From the NCBI RefSeq assembly GCF_036588685.1, contig NC_086384.1:59316110-59380109 (forward strand): DNA of 64,000 nt. Direction: 5' to 3'. Under the pieces are notes generated by a model. It was not told the origin of the DNA and searched no databases. It was given only the letters and a program-made list of their open reading frames with translations. Of this stretch, positions 11,971 through 22,849 are shown piece by piece. The translations under genes and the position numbers were made by a program. This stretch comes from Mytilus trossulus (lineage: Eukaryota > Mollusca > Bivalvia > Mytilida > Mytilidae). How positions within the stretch are numbered: the stretch's first letter is position 1; every line of letters begins with the position of its first letter.

Positions 11971-12350
11971 CTAACTGGACAAAAATACAAGTGGACGTGG
12001 CCGGGTAACATACATTCGGTTGCTTCAAACCTACTATCTGTGTAATCTATACAATCAGAGTTTTCCACGTTGGTTACATGTGTACACACGTCAATTACAC
12101 AACAACCCGACAACGGTTCCGAGAAGCGTTCCACTTACATTGTATATCTTCTATGATCACAACAAATTAAGAGGAGGAAACCATCAGCCTGGTCCACGGG
12201 AAAATCAATATGGCAAAAATCAACCACCGACTTCAATCAAATCACAGGCTCCTGACTTGTGACAGGCACATTCGTCATTTGACTGTCTCATAAATAGGTA
12301 TAATTTGTAATCAAATTTGAATTTAATTTTATGTTGTTAAATATTTCCAG

Positions 12351-12410
12351 ATACAAGGGCCTCGTCCTTTTATCAGAATAACTGTGTATTGCCATGCGAT
12401 GGAAAAATTG
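12351..12410 (+). CDS. LRR receptor gene B, exon 2 (60-nt membrane-proximal exon)
   Basis: Flanked by ATATTTCCAG and GTAAGA. It starts with two bases that complete the split codon from exon 1 and ends with one base that is completed by exon 3, so the frame is kept exactly. It encodes about 20 residues (N-T-R-A-S-S-F-Y, then NNCVLPCDGKIG) with two cysteines. It corresponds to the 66-nt exon 2 of gene C (N-Q-R-A-A-V-Y-Y, then N-C-I and D-V-C). The shared phase, start and Cys spacing are the reasons for calling so small an exon. Confidence 0.8.
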
Positions 12411-12579
12411 GTAAGAACATTAACTGTAAAGAATTGATAGGGTTCTATAATAAAGTGAACTTTATGTAATATGAAAATAAACAACTTTATTGCAAAAAAA
12501 AAAACGAAACCCTGACGGGTTAAAATGCAAACATACATGACATAGTACATTGTATACACAGTGACAAGAAACATAATAC

Positions 12580-13200
12580 ATGATTAAATTGAGAATGAAA
12601 ATTGGGAATGTGTCAAAGAGACAACAACCCGACCAAATAAAAAAACAACAGCAGAAGGTCACCAACAGGTCTTCAATGTAGCGAGAAATTCTCGCACCCG
12701 GAGGCGTCCTTCAGCTGGCCCCTAAACAAATATATACTAGTTCAGTGATAATGAACGCCGTACTAATTTCCAAATTGTACACAAGAAACTAAAGTTAAAA
12801 TAATACAAGACTAACAAAGGCCAGAGGCTCCTGACTTGGGACAGTCGCAAAAATGCGGCGGGGTTAAACATGATTGTGGGATCTCAACCCTCCCCCTATA
12901 CCTCTAACCAATGTAGAAAAGTAAACGCATAACAATATGCACATTAAAATTCAGTCCAAGAGAAGTCCGAGTCTGATGTCAGAAGATGTAACCAAAGAAA
13001 ATAAACAAAATGACAACAATACATATTATTAAATAACAACAGACTACTAGCAGTTAAGTGACAGCTCCAGACTTCAATTAAACTGACTGAAAGATTATGA
13101 TTTCATCATATGAACATCAGGCACAATCCCTCCCGTTAGGGGTTTAGAATCATACCATCATAACATATATGAGAAGAACATTACCCGTGTCATGCCAACA
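12580..13200 (+). repeat. Dispersed repeat family D
   Basis: Begins GAATGAAAATTGGGAATGTG then TCAAAGAGACAACAACCCGA. It includes CAACAGGTCTTCAATGTAGC and a GCTCCTGACTTGGGACAG block that resembles the end of repeat A. Other pieces are at 28730 (reverse), 54715 (reverse), 61438 (forward) and 62400 (reverse). No coding capacity. Confidence 0.65.
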
Positions 13201-13316
13201 ACTGTTTTAATGTTTTAAAAAAGTGAAGTTGATATTAATAACATATATCTTTATGTATATATATATAATAATTGACCAATGTGGACCTTACTTTAACCTA
13301 TAATGGTTTAATTTTT

Positions 13317-13436
13317 AAATTGTTATTTGGATGGAGAGTTGTCTCATTGGCACTCACACCACATCTTCCTATATCTACTTATTTTCGCAATTCCATAGAT
13401 TGCGTAATATAGTCTACAACACTAGACAAAATATCT
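13317..13436 (-). repeat. 120-bp direct repeat, left copy (reverse repeat A end)
   Basis: Read by eye as identical over 120 bp to 15013-15132. The first half is the reverse complement of the start of the repeat A variant at about 50466. Confidence 0.8.
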
Positions 13437-14100
13437 TTATTTGGGATCTAGAATAGTTATAAGTTTAGAGTTTGAGTCAAGCTGGTTAAAATTAGGATAA
13501 TTGGTTTTAATTGCATTTCTAAGGCAATGAAGGAAAAAGTGTTCCTCATCATCTAAAATTTTACAAACTATGCACAGTCTGTGTTCTCTTTGAATTTTTT
13601 TATAACGTCCTAAATCAATTTCCAAATTATGATCACTTATAAGTAATTTTGTTAAAAGCTAAAGATTATTTAAATTGTTTAGATTGTGCAAGTAGTCCTC
13701 GAATTTAATTTCATTTTAAAGTTTACTATAAAGATAAAGTTTTGAACTGTTATCAATATTTGAAAGTTTTTCAAGAGTGATGTTATTATACTTTTCCTTC
13801 ACGTCAATATGTTTTAAAAAAAATTTGAGTGAATTTTTTATAAGTTTAAAAGGTTTATCAAAATCAACATATTTTTCTTCATCAATATTAAATTCTTTGA
13901 AAATATGCTTGACAAAAGTGTACCAAGTATATATTCCATCTTCAGATATAGACTTATTTACTGCAAAAAAGGGTTATGGCAGTTTATTCTACAAAAATAT
14001 AATAAAACTTGAGTTTTAATAAAGGAGTCAAGTGGAAATCGTCCTAACTCAGACTTTGCAGCTGTGTTAAATTGTTGATTTCTTAAAACATATTGAACGT
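13437..14100 (-). pseudogene. Decayed non-LTR retrotransposon (LINE) 3' fragment
   Basis: On the minus strand a Cys-rich segment (R-L-C-I-V-C, then D-D-E-E-H-F-F-L-H-C) matches the zinc-binding end of LINE reverse transcriptases, within about 62 residues at 13437-13625. Further upstream on the same strand (13990-14100) another frame contains SELGRFP and a Y-F-C-R-I-N-C segment. These resemble SELGRFP and Y-C-H-R-L in the better-preserved LINE at 57937-60015. Frameshifts and stops interrupt it, so it is inactive. It lies in gene B intron 2 in the antisense direction. Confidence 0.65.
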
Positions 14101-14175
14101 CAAGTAAAATCACATCAGCTGTCGATCTTTAAGATGGCATTAACTATTCAGAATTGAAATTGATAACGTTTTAGA

Positions 14176-15532
14176 ACGGTCGAGAACTCTAGATTTTCTG
14201 ACGTCAGAATATATTTGCATAGTAATTTCCAAAACACAAGGCTAATACGGCCTTGAAAAACTGACCAATCGACTCAATGAACTACAATGCATTGTGGGCT
14301 ACCACGAGTAAACTACTACTTAAAACACGTGGTGTTAGTGGGAAAACAGTCAATTAATATATTGTCTGGGACTCTCATTACCAAAGTTTTTATTCTGCAA
14401 ATATATTTAATGTAAAATATATAACATAATCTTCAATTTGCATGCTCAGATTAAAAAATATTGTTTATTGGCTTCACGATTCGACTTTCTTTTTCGCCTT
14501 GCAAAAGTAGTTGAACCAGTGTTGTGCATTGTTATGAATATTGAACCAGCATTAGTTTCACGACATGACACAGTGAAATAGCCAATGAAGTGACCACTGT
14601 CCAGTAAGAAAATCATTTGAGCTCTTTTAAACCTGTTTATCATATATTTAGTACAAAATACAGCTATTTTGTATATCTAATAAAGGTTCTTTTTTCCAGT
14701 CTGTATCACCTACCCCGTATCGCATGGCTAAACCCGTATCGCATGGCTAAACCCGTATCGCATATACCCCGTATCGCATACCTTTTTTTTTTTTTTTTTA
14801 TTTAACTAAAGTCAGTTTTTTTGGGTTTTTTTTGCTTAAGAATTTTTTTTCTAAAAATAGGTAATTTTTTGGAATGACGTCATTGTTTGGTATATAACGT
14901 CTTACTTTACACCAGTAAGTTTGTCTCATGGGTAATTGTGTTTTATCGCTGTTGTTTTGTTGCTTCTGGTGGACAAAGGCGGCCGTACATTGACCTATGT
15001 TTTACTTTTTTCAAATTGTTATTTGGATGGAGAGTTGTCTCATTGGCACTCACACCACATCTTCCTATATCTACTTATTTTCGCAATTCCATAGATTGCG
15101 TAATATAGTCTACAACACTAGACAAAATATCTAAATACATGAAATCTCTGTGCCATCATCAAACATGTTAATGGCTATATATCGGGTAATTCAAACCCTT
15201 TTTTTCTTCGCATAGAAACAACTCTTCGTTAATCTGAGCATGGAAGTAATACTTTATATCACGAACTATAAATGAAGATACACAAAATGAAAAACTAAGC
15301 GAAATTGTGAATCCCGCATCGCACGAAAAAATGTGTTGTATTTCAGTAAATAACACGTGTTCGTGGTTGATTGTAAACACGTAGTAGTCCATCATGCATT
15401 GTGACTCATTTACTGGATTGGTCAAAAACCGAGGTAAAATAAATTGCGTCACATGTAAATAAACAATTACATGTGCGAGAACATAAGTATGCTAATTTAT
15501 GCATTTCCATATAAGGTAGTGGTCCTGACCTG
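14176..15532 (+). mobile_element. Element E, left copy
   Basis: Starts GGTCGAGAACTCTAGATTTT and ends GTGGTCCTGACCTG. Its outer parts (14178-14640 and 15136-15532) are the reverse complement of the outer parts of 38537-41098. Within the copy, the two ends are themselves diverged inverted repeats (ACAATGCATTGTGGGCTAC against CACAATGCATGATGGACTAC on the other strand). The internal part differs from the other copy. It contains short CCCGTATCGCATGGCTAAA repeats (14711-14780), a poly-T run and the 120-bp repeat. No transposase frame. Confidence 0.6.
15013..15132 (-). repeat. 120-bp direct repeat, right copy
   Basis: Same 120 bp as 13317-13436. It lies inside element E immediately before its inner homologous end. 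Confidence 0.8.
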
Positions 15533-15815
15533 TTAAAGAATAGAAAAGTCTTCATCACAGGTGACTATCTTTTAGCGGGGTAATTTTGTGTGCATTAAAT
15601 TTGCGCGCATTTTGAGTTTATTTTCTTTACGTTTGCGCGCATAAATGAATTGGTAATGCGAGCGAATGTAACGTACATGTGTACATGTATGTAATCCATA
15701 TTGCTGGTATACAATATATCTTGGTCAAACAATAAATGGTATATAGTTTGATAATTACAAATTAGGGAATTATGTTATCTTTAATATGTCCTACTTTCCA
15801 GTCCGATTTGATGCG
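15533..15815. other. Intron sequence between element E and the foldback element
   Basis: No frame or known element. GCGCGCAT-type motifs recur (15602, 15640). Ends at the 9-bp target site of the foldback transposon. Confidence 0.4.
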
Positions 15816-15824
15816 GTTACATCT

Positions 15825-18350
15825 GGCTATTGGTACTTTACGGAACGGAACGGAACGGAACAGAATTTCATTTAAGGTATCCAAAGGGGGCATTTATCAA
15901 AATTTCGAAAAATCTTTAAAACAAAACAAACTTTAAAATTTTACGGTTTTCCATATACAAATAACACAAATGTATACTTAATCTCATCTTCACAGGTGAA
16001 ATGTGCAATAATGTATAACATCGGGAACTATTCTGTAAATGAATATGTCGGATTGTCCTGATAAATTATCATGAAATTAACGCATTTGCAAGTCATGCAT
16101 TATGATATCTAGACTGACCTCACGTCGTCCTTTCCGACGATGATTAGAAACATTGGTTCTGATTTTAACTTTTTAAATTTATTATTCCGTTCCGTTCCGT
16201 TCCGCAAAGTACCAATTGCTCTGAGGAATTGGTATTTAACGGAATCGAACGGAAACAGACATCTTTAATGTAATTAAAGCAGTATGATAAAAAAAAATTG
16301 TCTGACACCTCTTTTTGCATAAGTGGTATGTGTTTTAGATAGCATTTTCGACTTGATCAATAATAAAAAATTTAACATAAAGGCAGGTTACACAAAAAGT
16401 CTTTCTCCTTCCATCGGTAATTATATTTTAAAAAAGAGGCCTACAACAGCCCGTTCCGACGATGATTAGAGACAGTGATCAAGTTGAATCTGATTTAAAC
16501 TTTTTAATTTATTATTCCGTTCCGTTCCGTTCCGCAAAGTACCAATTGCTCTGAGGAATTGGTATTTAACGGAATCGAACGGAACCAGACATTTATAATG
16601 TAATAAAAGCAGTATGATAAAAAAAAATGTGTCTGACACCCCTTTTTGCAGAAGAAATAAGTGTTTTAGATAGCATTCCCGACCAGATAAATAATTAAGA
16701 ATTTAAAACAAAGGCAGCTTAGACAAAAAGTCTTATTCCTTCCATTGGTAATTATATTTTTTAAAAGAGGCCTTCCACCTCTCGTGCCGACGAGGATTAG
16801 AAACAGTAATCAAGTTGAATCTGATTTAAACTTTTTAAATTATTATTCCGTTCCGTTCCGTTCCGCAAAGTACCAATTGCTCTGAGGAATTGGTATTTAA
16901 CGTAATCGAACGGAACCAGACATTTATAATGTAATAAAAGCAGTATGATAAAAAAAAAATGTGTCTGACACCCCTTTTTGCAGAAGAAATAAGTGTTTTA
17001 GATAGCATTCCCGACCAGATAAATAATTAAGAATTTAAAACAAAGGCAGCTTAGACAAAAAGTCTTACTCCTTCCATTGGTAATTATATTTTTTAAAAGA
17101 GGCCTTCCACCTCTCGTGCCGACGAGGATTAGAAACAGTAATCAAGTTGAATCTGATTTAAACTTTTTAATTTATTATTCCGTTCCGTTCCGTTCTGCAA
17201 AGTACCAATTGCTCTGAGGAATTGGTATTTAACGGAATCGAACGGAACCAGACATTTATAATGTAATAAAAGCAGTATGATAAAAAAAATGTGTCTGACA
17301 CCCCTTTTTGCAGAAGAAATAAGTGTTTTAGATAGCATTCCCGACCAGATAAATAATTAAGAATTTAAAACAAAGGCAGCTTAGACAAAAAGTCTTACTC
17401 CTTCCATTGGTAATTATATTTTTTAAAAGAGGCCTTCCACCTCTCGTGCCGACGAGGATTAGAAACAGTAATCAAGTTGAATCTGATTGAAACTTTTTAA
17501 TTTATTATTCCGTTCCGTTCCGTTCCGCAAAGTACCAATTGCTCTGAGGAATTGGTATTTAACGGAATCGAACGGAAACAGACATCTATAATGTAAATAA
17601 AGCAGTATGATAAAAATTTGTCTGACACCTCTTTTTGCATGAGTGGTATGTGTTTTAGATAGCATTTTCGACTTGATCAATAATAAAAAATTTAACACAA
17701 AGGCAGGTTACACAAAAAGTCTTTTTCCTTCCATCGGTAATTATATTTTAAAAAAGAGACCTTCAACAGCCCGTTCCGACGATGATTAGAGACAGTGATC
17801 AAGTTGAATCTGATTTAAACTTTTTAATTTATTATTCCGTTCCGTTCCGTTCCGCAAAGTACCAATTGCTCTGAGGAATTGGTATTTAACGGAATCGAAC
17901 GGAAACACGACATCTATAATGTAATAAAAACCTGTTCTTTATATTCCTTATAAATTTTCTATTTGTAGACTGCCTACGGATTTATATTGCTCTTATGGGA
18001 CCCGAGATTAAGGGGGCCAATGGGGGGGGGGGGCCTGAAAAAATATATTTGTTTTTTATTTCAAGTCCGATATTGATGAGTTTTTTTACATTAAATTCCT
18101 GATAAAAAGCCATGCCTGACGAGCATTTTTCACATTGCACGTTCCGCAAAGTACCAATTGGTCTGATGAATTGGTATTTAACGGAATCGAACAGAAACAG
18201 ACATCTACAAATGTAATAAAATCAGTATGACAAAAAAAGGCTGACACTTCTTTTTTTGAATGAGTGGTAATTGTTTTAGACAGCATTCTCGACCTGATCA
18301 TTAATAAATAATTTAACACAAATGCAGGTTACCCAAAATCCATCCATTCC
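15825..18350. repeat. Left foldback arm with 330-bp tandem units
   Basis: About six units, with (CCGTT)n cores near 16187, 16518, 16847, 17180, 17510 and 17838. A seventh, diverged unit (18141-18350) follows a 200-bp unrelated stretch with a G-run. Each unit contains a small palindrome: AAAGTACCAATT, a 9-nt loop, then AATTGGTATTT. Units carry weak open frames on the minus strand, which are by-products of the repeat. Confidence 0.85.
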
Positions 18351-18743
18351 TTATTATATTTTAAAATTTTCGGGAAAAAAAATGATGAAATGGGCAAAAA
18401 AGAGTTGTCGTTAATTATTAAAGTTCGGAATGAGTTGCTACATTTGTATGTCTAAAGTAATGTTGATCCTCTTGGAATTCATTTGAAGGTAAGTTTTAAA
18501 TTGTGCTAATGAATATCATGCATGTGTATTTAAGTTAAAAAAAAATGAAAAAAATGTCTTGAATAAAAACAAAGCTCTCGTCAATTATACCCGGCGTCAT
18601 TACAGTGGTTACAAATGAAAATATCAAAATCAATTTTTATTAGATTAGAAGTCCGCAACTTTGACAATATACAGTGCGAATGACATAAGCTTTAAATGTA
18701 GAAATACAAGCGTACTTAAACTATGACAGTGTCAATTTTTTAA
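18351..18743. other. Foldback core, left part
   Basis: About 390 bp of non-repeated AT-rich sequence between the arm and the LTR element. No frame of useful length is seen. Confidence 0.45.
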
Positions 18744-18747
18744 TTAC

Positions 18748-18918
18748 TGTAACGGTTATTGGGTTCGGGATTGTGTACTTGTTTTTATGTTGTTCGTTCT
18801 ATAAATAAAGTTTGAGTACCGCAGACGTCTTTTTGTCACAGCCAAGCTTTTTGTAGATCTCTGCTATTTGTGGTGCCAAATAGGACCACGTTGCTTGAGA
18901 AATGTTTCAGGCATCACA
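18748..18918 (+). repeat. 5' LTR
   Basis: 171 bp, TG...CA ends. It contains a CTATAAATAAAG stretch that could supply TATA or AATAAA functions. It differs from the 3' LTR by only a few substitutions and one indel as read by eye. Confidence 0.88.
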
Positions 18919-18919
18919 C

Positions 18920-18937
18920 TGGTGTCAGAAGTGTCGA
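18920..18937 (+). promoter_or_regulatory. Primer-binding site of the LTR element
   Basis: TGGTGTCAGAAGTG begins one base after the 5' LTR, the expected place for a tRNA 3'-end complement. The tRNA species is not assigned. Confidence 0.6.
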
Positions 18938-19593
18938 CTATTGTGAATTTATTCGACTGAGAAGTTTGGAAATTCATCGGAAAGTTGCCAGTTTGGAAAA
19001 CCACGTGAGTCGACGATTGGGCGATCCAGAAGCGGATCCCCGTCAATCACAACCCAAACATAATTATTCCGGTGAGATCGTATGATTTTTATACTTTAAA
19101 TACTGAAAATTGTTTTAATTTTACAAAAAATTTAGCTGACGAAAATTTGCATTTGAAAAAAAATAATTCCGGTGGCTCCGACCTCGTCACCAAATTACCG
19201 GACATACAAAAACATTTTTATTTTTTATTTTATTTTAGTTAAGATTTGCATTTTGTATCATAATAATTTGCATATTTTTAGACTGTTTCATGTAATACGT
19301 GTTTTTTAAGTATTACAGATCGAATTTAGAAAATAAAGGACTTATGAGTGAAACTGTTCTACACAACTATCTCAGGTCTATTCCACTCGTCATCACACAA
19401 AAGACAAAATATTAATTTTCACCTGCTAAGAGACGGGCTTCATCCTAAAAGAATATGGGCACAAAAGTGGTTTAGAAGATTACCACTTGACATATGCCAA
19501 GAGTATTGGTTAGATAGGGAATCATTTTCAGTTCACGTCGATCCACAGGATTGAAAATTACAATCTTTTATAAATTGCAATTTAATAATAAAC
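18938..19593 (+). other. Leader of the LTR element, with a possible captured hydrolase-like fragment
   Basis: A 655-bp leader before gag. A frame at 19348-19554 contains L-L-R-D-G-L-H-P followed by a W-x-x-x-W-F-R-R-L pattern, reminiscent of the D-x-x-H-P block of SGNH/GDSL hydrolases found in some retroelements. This is a weak resemblance to a short fragment with no upstream catalytic Ser block. Confidence 0.35.
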
Positions 19594-21538
19594 ATGAATG
19601 ACGATACAGTAGTAGAGACGGAATCTGATCGAAAAGTCAGCGAAGATTCCCCGCCAAATGGTGATCAGTTGGGCATAAAAATGCTTAACGTGTTAGAAAG
19701 AATGGGGAACGACATGGGAACCTTGGCTGACACCATGACATATGTTTAGAAAACAGGATGAGGTTTCTGCCAATACAATGCAGCTACTCTACCAACAAAG
19801 TAGAAGTATAGAAGAATTGAACAATACGTTTTTGCAGAACCGGGAGACATCGAAATCCGACATTAAGAGCACAGGAACTAATACTTCCGGTTACACAGTT
19901 GACGATTTTTCTGGGTCTTCTATTTGTCCAAAGTATGGATTATATGATGGAAATAATGAACACCTAGACCCTAAGTTAGGCGAAACCAAACCAGTTGACA
20001 GTTTTCAGGTTGGCCAAGAGAACAGTCACAGACAATCTCTGTTCGGTCAAGATAGCAAGCCGAAATCGGATTTACAGTTCGGTCGTGGGAACAGTCCCAG
20101 ACCACCTTCATTTAGTTTAGATAATCAACCAATATGATATTTGCAGTTCGGTCGAGGGAACAGTCCCAGGCCATCGTCCCAGAATACAGATGATGACATA
20201 CAGACCGGAAGTTTGCAGTTTGGTCGCGGGAACAGTCCCAGACCAAATGCAAATTCACACACACCATTGTCATCAACACAAAGGGATACAACAACACAGA
20301 ATTTAGATGATGACAGACAGAACGGGAGTTTGCAGTTTGGTCGCGGGAACAGTCCCAGACCAAATGCTAATTCACACACACCATTGTCATCAACACCAAG
20401 GGATACCACAACACTCTCCCCTTTTAAACCGTTGTTAAGCACTATAGAAAGATGGGAGTCTAGGTCGAGTTCTATGGACACAAATAATAGACAAGATTTG
20501 ATAAGAAACATACAACCTTCGTTTTCTAGTGATATTGAAGCTATGCACAGTAGTAACAATACACAGCAGACAAGACAAAAAGTACCAAAGAGTGACGTTC
20601 CCCACCAAAAACTTCCAACATTCGAAGGGAAGGATGATTATGAGGGGTTTATTATCCCATTCAACAGGGCAGTTAGGAGAAACGAATGGACAGAGGAGGA
20701 AAAGTTAGATCGGTACATTGAATGCCTGCGAGGACAGGCGAGTAAATTTATGACCGCAATTCCTCGACAGGAAAGAGATAGTTTTGAATCCATTTCGCGT
20801 CACATGGAAAACAGGTTCAACCGAAAAGAGCCCCCATCCACTGCACGAAAAAAACTATCTGATTTAAGACAACACAATGAAAAGAATGAAGAGTTTGCTG
20901 AAGAAGTAAGACGATTAGTCTCAAGAGCATACCCAACAAGTAGCATCGAGTTACAAGAGGAACTTGCAGCGGAACACTTTTTGAAGGGACACAAGAACGC
21001 CAAAATAGCATATGAAGCTTTAAACCACCAACCTAAGACTGTATCTTCAGCACTAGATATTGTTGAACAACTACAATACAATTATCATGCTACGTTGGAC
21101 AGGGATGTTGATTATAATACAAAACAAAGGACCAGACGCGTTACGTGGAAAGATGAAGAGGAAAACAGTACTGACCAATATGAAGGGATGGACAGCGTTA
21201 GGCAGTTGGTAAATTCATTTCGGAAACCAGATAATCAAACATTACAGAATGAAATCAAAGCACTAAGAGATCTTTTAGAAAGGGCCATACTGCATGATTC
21301 AAAACCAGCTACCTTGACAGCACAGTCAACGGGATGTTATTTTTGTGGCGATAAAAGCCATTTCAAACGTGATTGTCCAAAAAGATTACGATCCCCCAGC
21401 CCTATGAGAAGACAAGATACTGGTGCTGATTGTGAAAGGAGATATATTATCAAATTTGCAGAGGACAAGATTTACTCATTCCAATTCAAGTCAATGGCAA
21501 TAAGGTCGATGCTATTGTTGATACAGGAGCAGATGTAA
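19594..21538 (+). pseudogene. gag of the LTR element (broken)
   Basis: Probable start ATG at 19594 (M-N-D-D-T-V-V-E). The frame is lost by a shift near 19740, continues in another frame from 19742, is stopped by a TGA at 20135-20137, and then stays open to 21538. The N-terminal half carries four copies of a LQFGRGNSPRP motif (about 20074 to 20360) plus a degenerate one. The middle resembles a retrotransposon capsid (E-x-x-L-x-x-Y-I-E-C-L-R-G-Q-A). A single CCHC zinc knuckle lies near 21335 (C-x2-C-x4-H-x4-C in CYFCGDKSHFKRDC). The knuckle supports RNA-binding Gag. Two disruptions indicate a dead copy, or one needing help in trans. Confidence 0.8.
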
Positions 21539-21765
21539 CGGTACTTTCAAGATCCTTTGCAAATTGTATTGGTTTGAGCGGTACTACCGGTTTAAAAGCT
21601 TGCTTATTGAATGCAGAAAATGGGAAAGAAATGGAGGCTGACATGAATATTGTTGCAAAGCTTGAACTGGGTAAAAAGGAGATAATTTGGAAAGTATGTA
21701 TTGCCCCCATAAGAGATGATATTTTGATTGGAATAGACTTATTGAAGGAGGAGATGGTATCATAA
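21436..21765 (+). pseudogene. Retropepsin-like protease of the LTR element
   Basis: Read in the -1 frame relative to gag and overlapping its end by about 100 nt. It contains the aspartic protease active-site motif V-D-T-G-A-D-V-T-V-L (around 21517-21546) and a later I-L-I-G-I-D-L-L segment matching the second conserved region. About 100 residues, the usual protease size. The overlap suggests a programmed -1 shift, although an indel cannot be excluded. No reverse transcriptase follows in any frame. Confidence 0.75.
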
Positions 21766-22568
21766 TGGCCAAACAAGGTGATCTGCTGATAAATAATGAG
21801 CTGATACCAGGACGGTATCGAAAAGAAAATGATTGCCAAATATCAAGAGTGACGGCTGAAATGGAACCCACTTTAGATACTTTAAAGCCCATGGACGAGA
21901 CAGATGTATATGGAGGAGTTGAAAGTCTAAAAGAAAGTATTGTTGATGTTTTAGACCCAGCTTCCTTACAAGACAATAACAACACTGGGTCGGTTTTAGT
22001 GGAAACTCGCCTACAGGATAATCTTGAAAAAGATAATGTTTCAGACATGGACGAGGTAAGTGCGATTGGTTCAAATGTGCCACATGAGCCGAGGACACAG
22101 GCTCCAGACTCAGGTGGGTTTGAGAACAAGAATATTAAGCTATCGCAAGAATTTGTTGTCGAAATTTCAGATGCTTATGATGCGGCTAATGACGATAAAT
22201 CTGATAGTTCAAAGAAAGAGAATTCACTATTTGAAGACTATATCATATGTTCATTAGAACAGACGATACAAAGTTTAGATTCGGGCAAGAATTCAACCAA
22301 ACAAGATGATGAATCAGAACAGAAGGAGATTATATCACGTGATTCGGGGTCACTGAGTCCAGTCTCAAGTGGTAGTAAGACCCATGCAAACGTAACCAAG
22401 AAGATAGGGTCTCTCAATGATGCCTTAAATCCAAAGATTTAACCCAAGATGGATGACAGTTCAGATTCCAGTGAGTCGAGGACACAGGCTCCAGACTTAC
22501 CTGGGAATCATCAGATGACAAAAGAAAAGCACCCACCTAAAATCAGTCGATATGGACGCAAAATAAAC
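21765..22568 (+). pseudogene. Region replacing pol in the LTR element
   Basis: An open frame (21765-22442, about 225 residues) is rich in Asp, Glu, Ser and Lys, with no recognisable domain. After its stop, a second stretch in another frame ends in a basic S-R-Y-G-R-K-I-N-Q-P-L-R-F tail (about 22540-22590), like the C-termini of gypsy integrases. The segment GAGGACACAGGCTCCAGAC occurs twice (near 22091 and 22478). I read this as the scar of a pol deletion with filler or spacer sequence; a real accessory protein is not excluded. Confidence 0.5.
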
Positions 22569-22639
22569 CAACCCTTACGTTTCAAAGATTGACAAAAACA
22601 TTTGTGCAAAAAATAAGAGATATTCTTATTGAGAACTGT

Positions 22640-22665
22640 CTGTTTATAAAGAAAAGGGGGGATAG
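22640..22665 (+). promoter_or_regulatory. Polypurine tract
   Basis: AAAGAAAAGGGGGGATAG immediately before the 3' LTR, the expected plus-strand priming site. Confidence 0.65.
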
Positions 22666-22837
22666 TGTAACGGTTATTAGGTTCGGGATTGTGTACTTGT
22701 TTTTATGTTGTTCGTTCTATAAATAAAGTTTGAGTACTGCAGACGTCTCTTTGTCACAGCCAAGCTTTTTGTAGATCTCTGCTATTTGTGGTGCCAAATA
22801 GGACCCACGTTGCTTGAGAAGTGTTTCAGGCATCACA
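22666..22837 (+). repeat. 3' LTR
   Basis: Nearly identical to 18748-18918. Followed by the TTAC target duplication at 22838-22841. Confidence 0.88.
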
Positions 22838-22849
22838 TTACATTGTGTT

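Larger units (their letters stand above)
18748..22837 (+). mobile_element. Ty3/gypsy-type LTR retroelement, Gag-Pro only, nested in the foldback element
   Basis: Two near-identical LTRs of about 171 bp (18748-18918 and 22666-22837) begin TGTAACGG and end CATCACA. The element is flanked by TTAC on both sides (18744-18747 and 22838-22841). A primer-binding site starting TGG follows the 5' LTR and a purine tract precedes the 3' LTR. Gag and protease are recognisable but interrupted. No reverse transcriptase, RNase H or integrase core is present, although a basic C-terminal tail like those that end gypsy Pol proteins precedes the 3' LTR. It is a non-autonomous or internally deleted element, relatively young judging by LTR similarity. 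Confidence 0.85.

Noticed and set aside
15168-15452. Similar 80-95-residue frames at 15168-15452 and 38645-38878
   Set aside because: They lie in the paired arms of element E. They are similar because the DNA is duplicated, and have no domain, start context or extension.
17129-17698. Repeated 70-80-residue frames in both foldback arms
   Set aside because: Each is contained in the 330-bp unit and reads through its TTCCG core; the pattern follows the repeat period, not a gene.
20112-22129. Overlapping minus-strand frames opposite the gag and pol-replacement region
   Set aside because: Shadow frames. The plus strand carries the zinc knuckle and protease motifs between matching LTRs.
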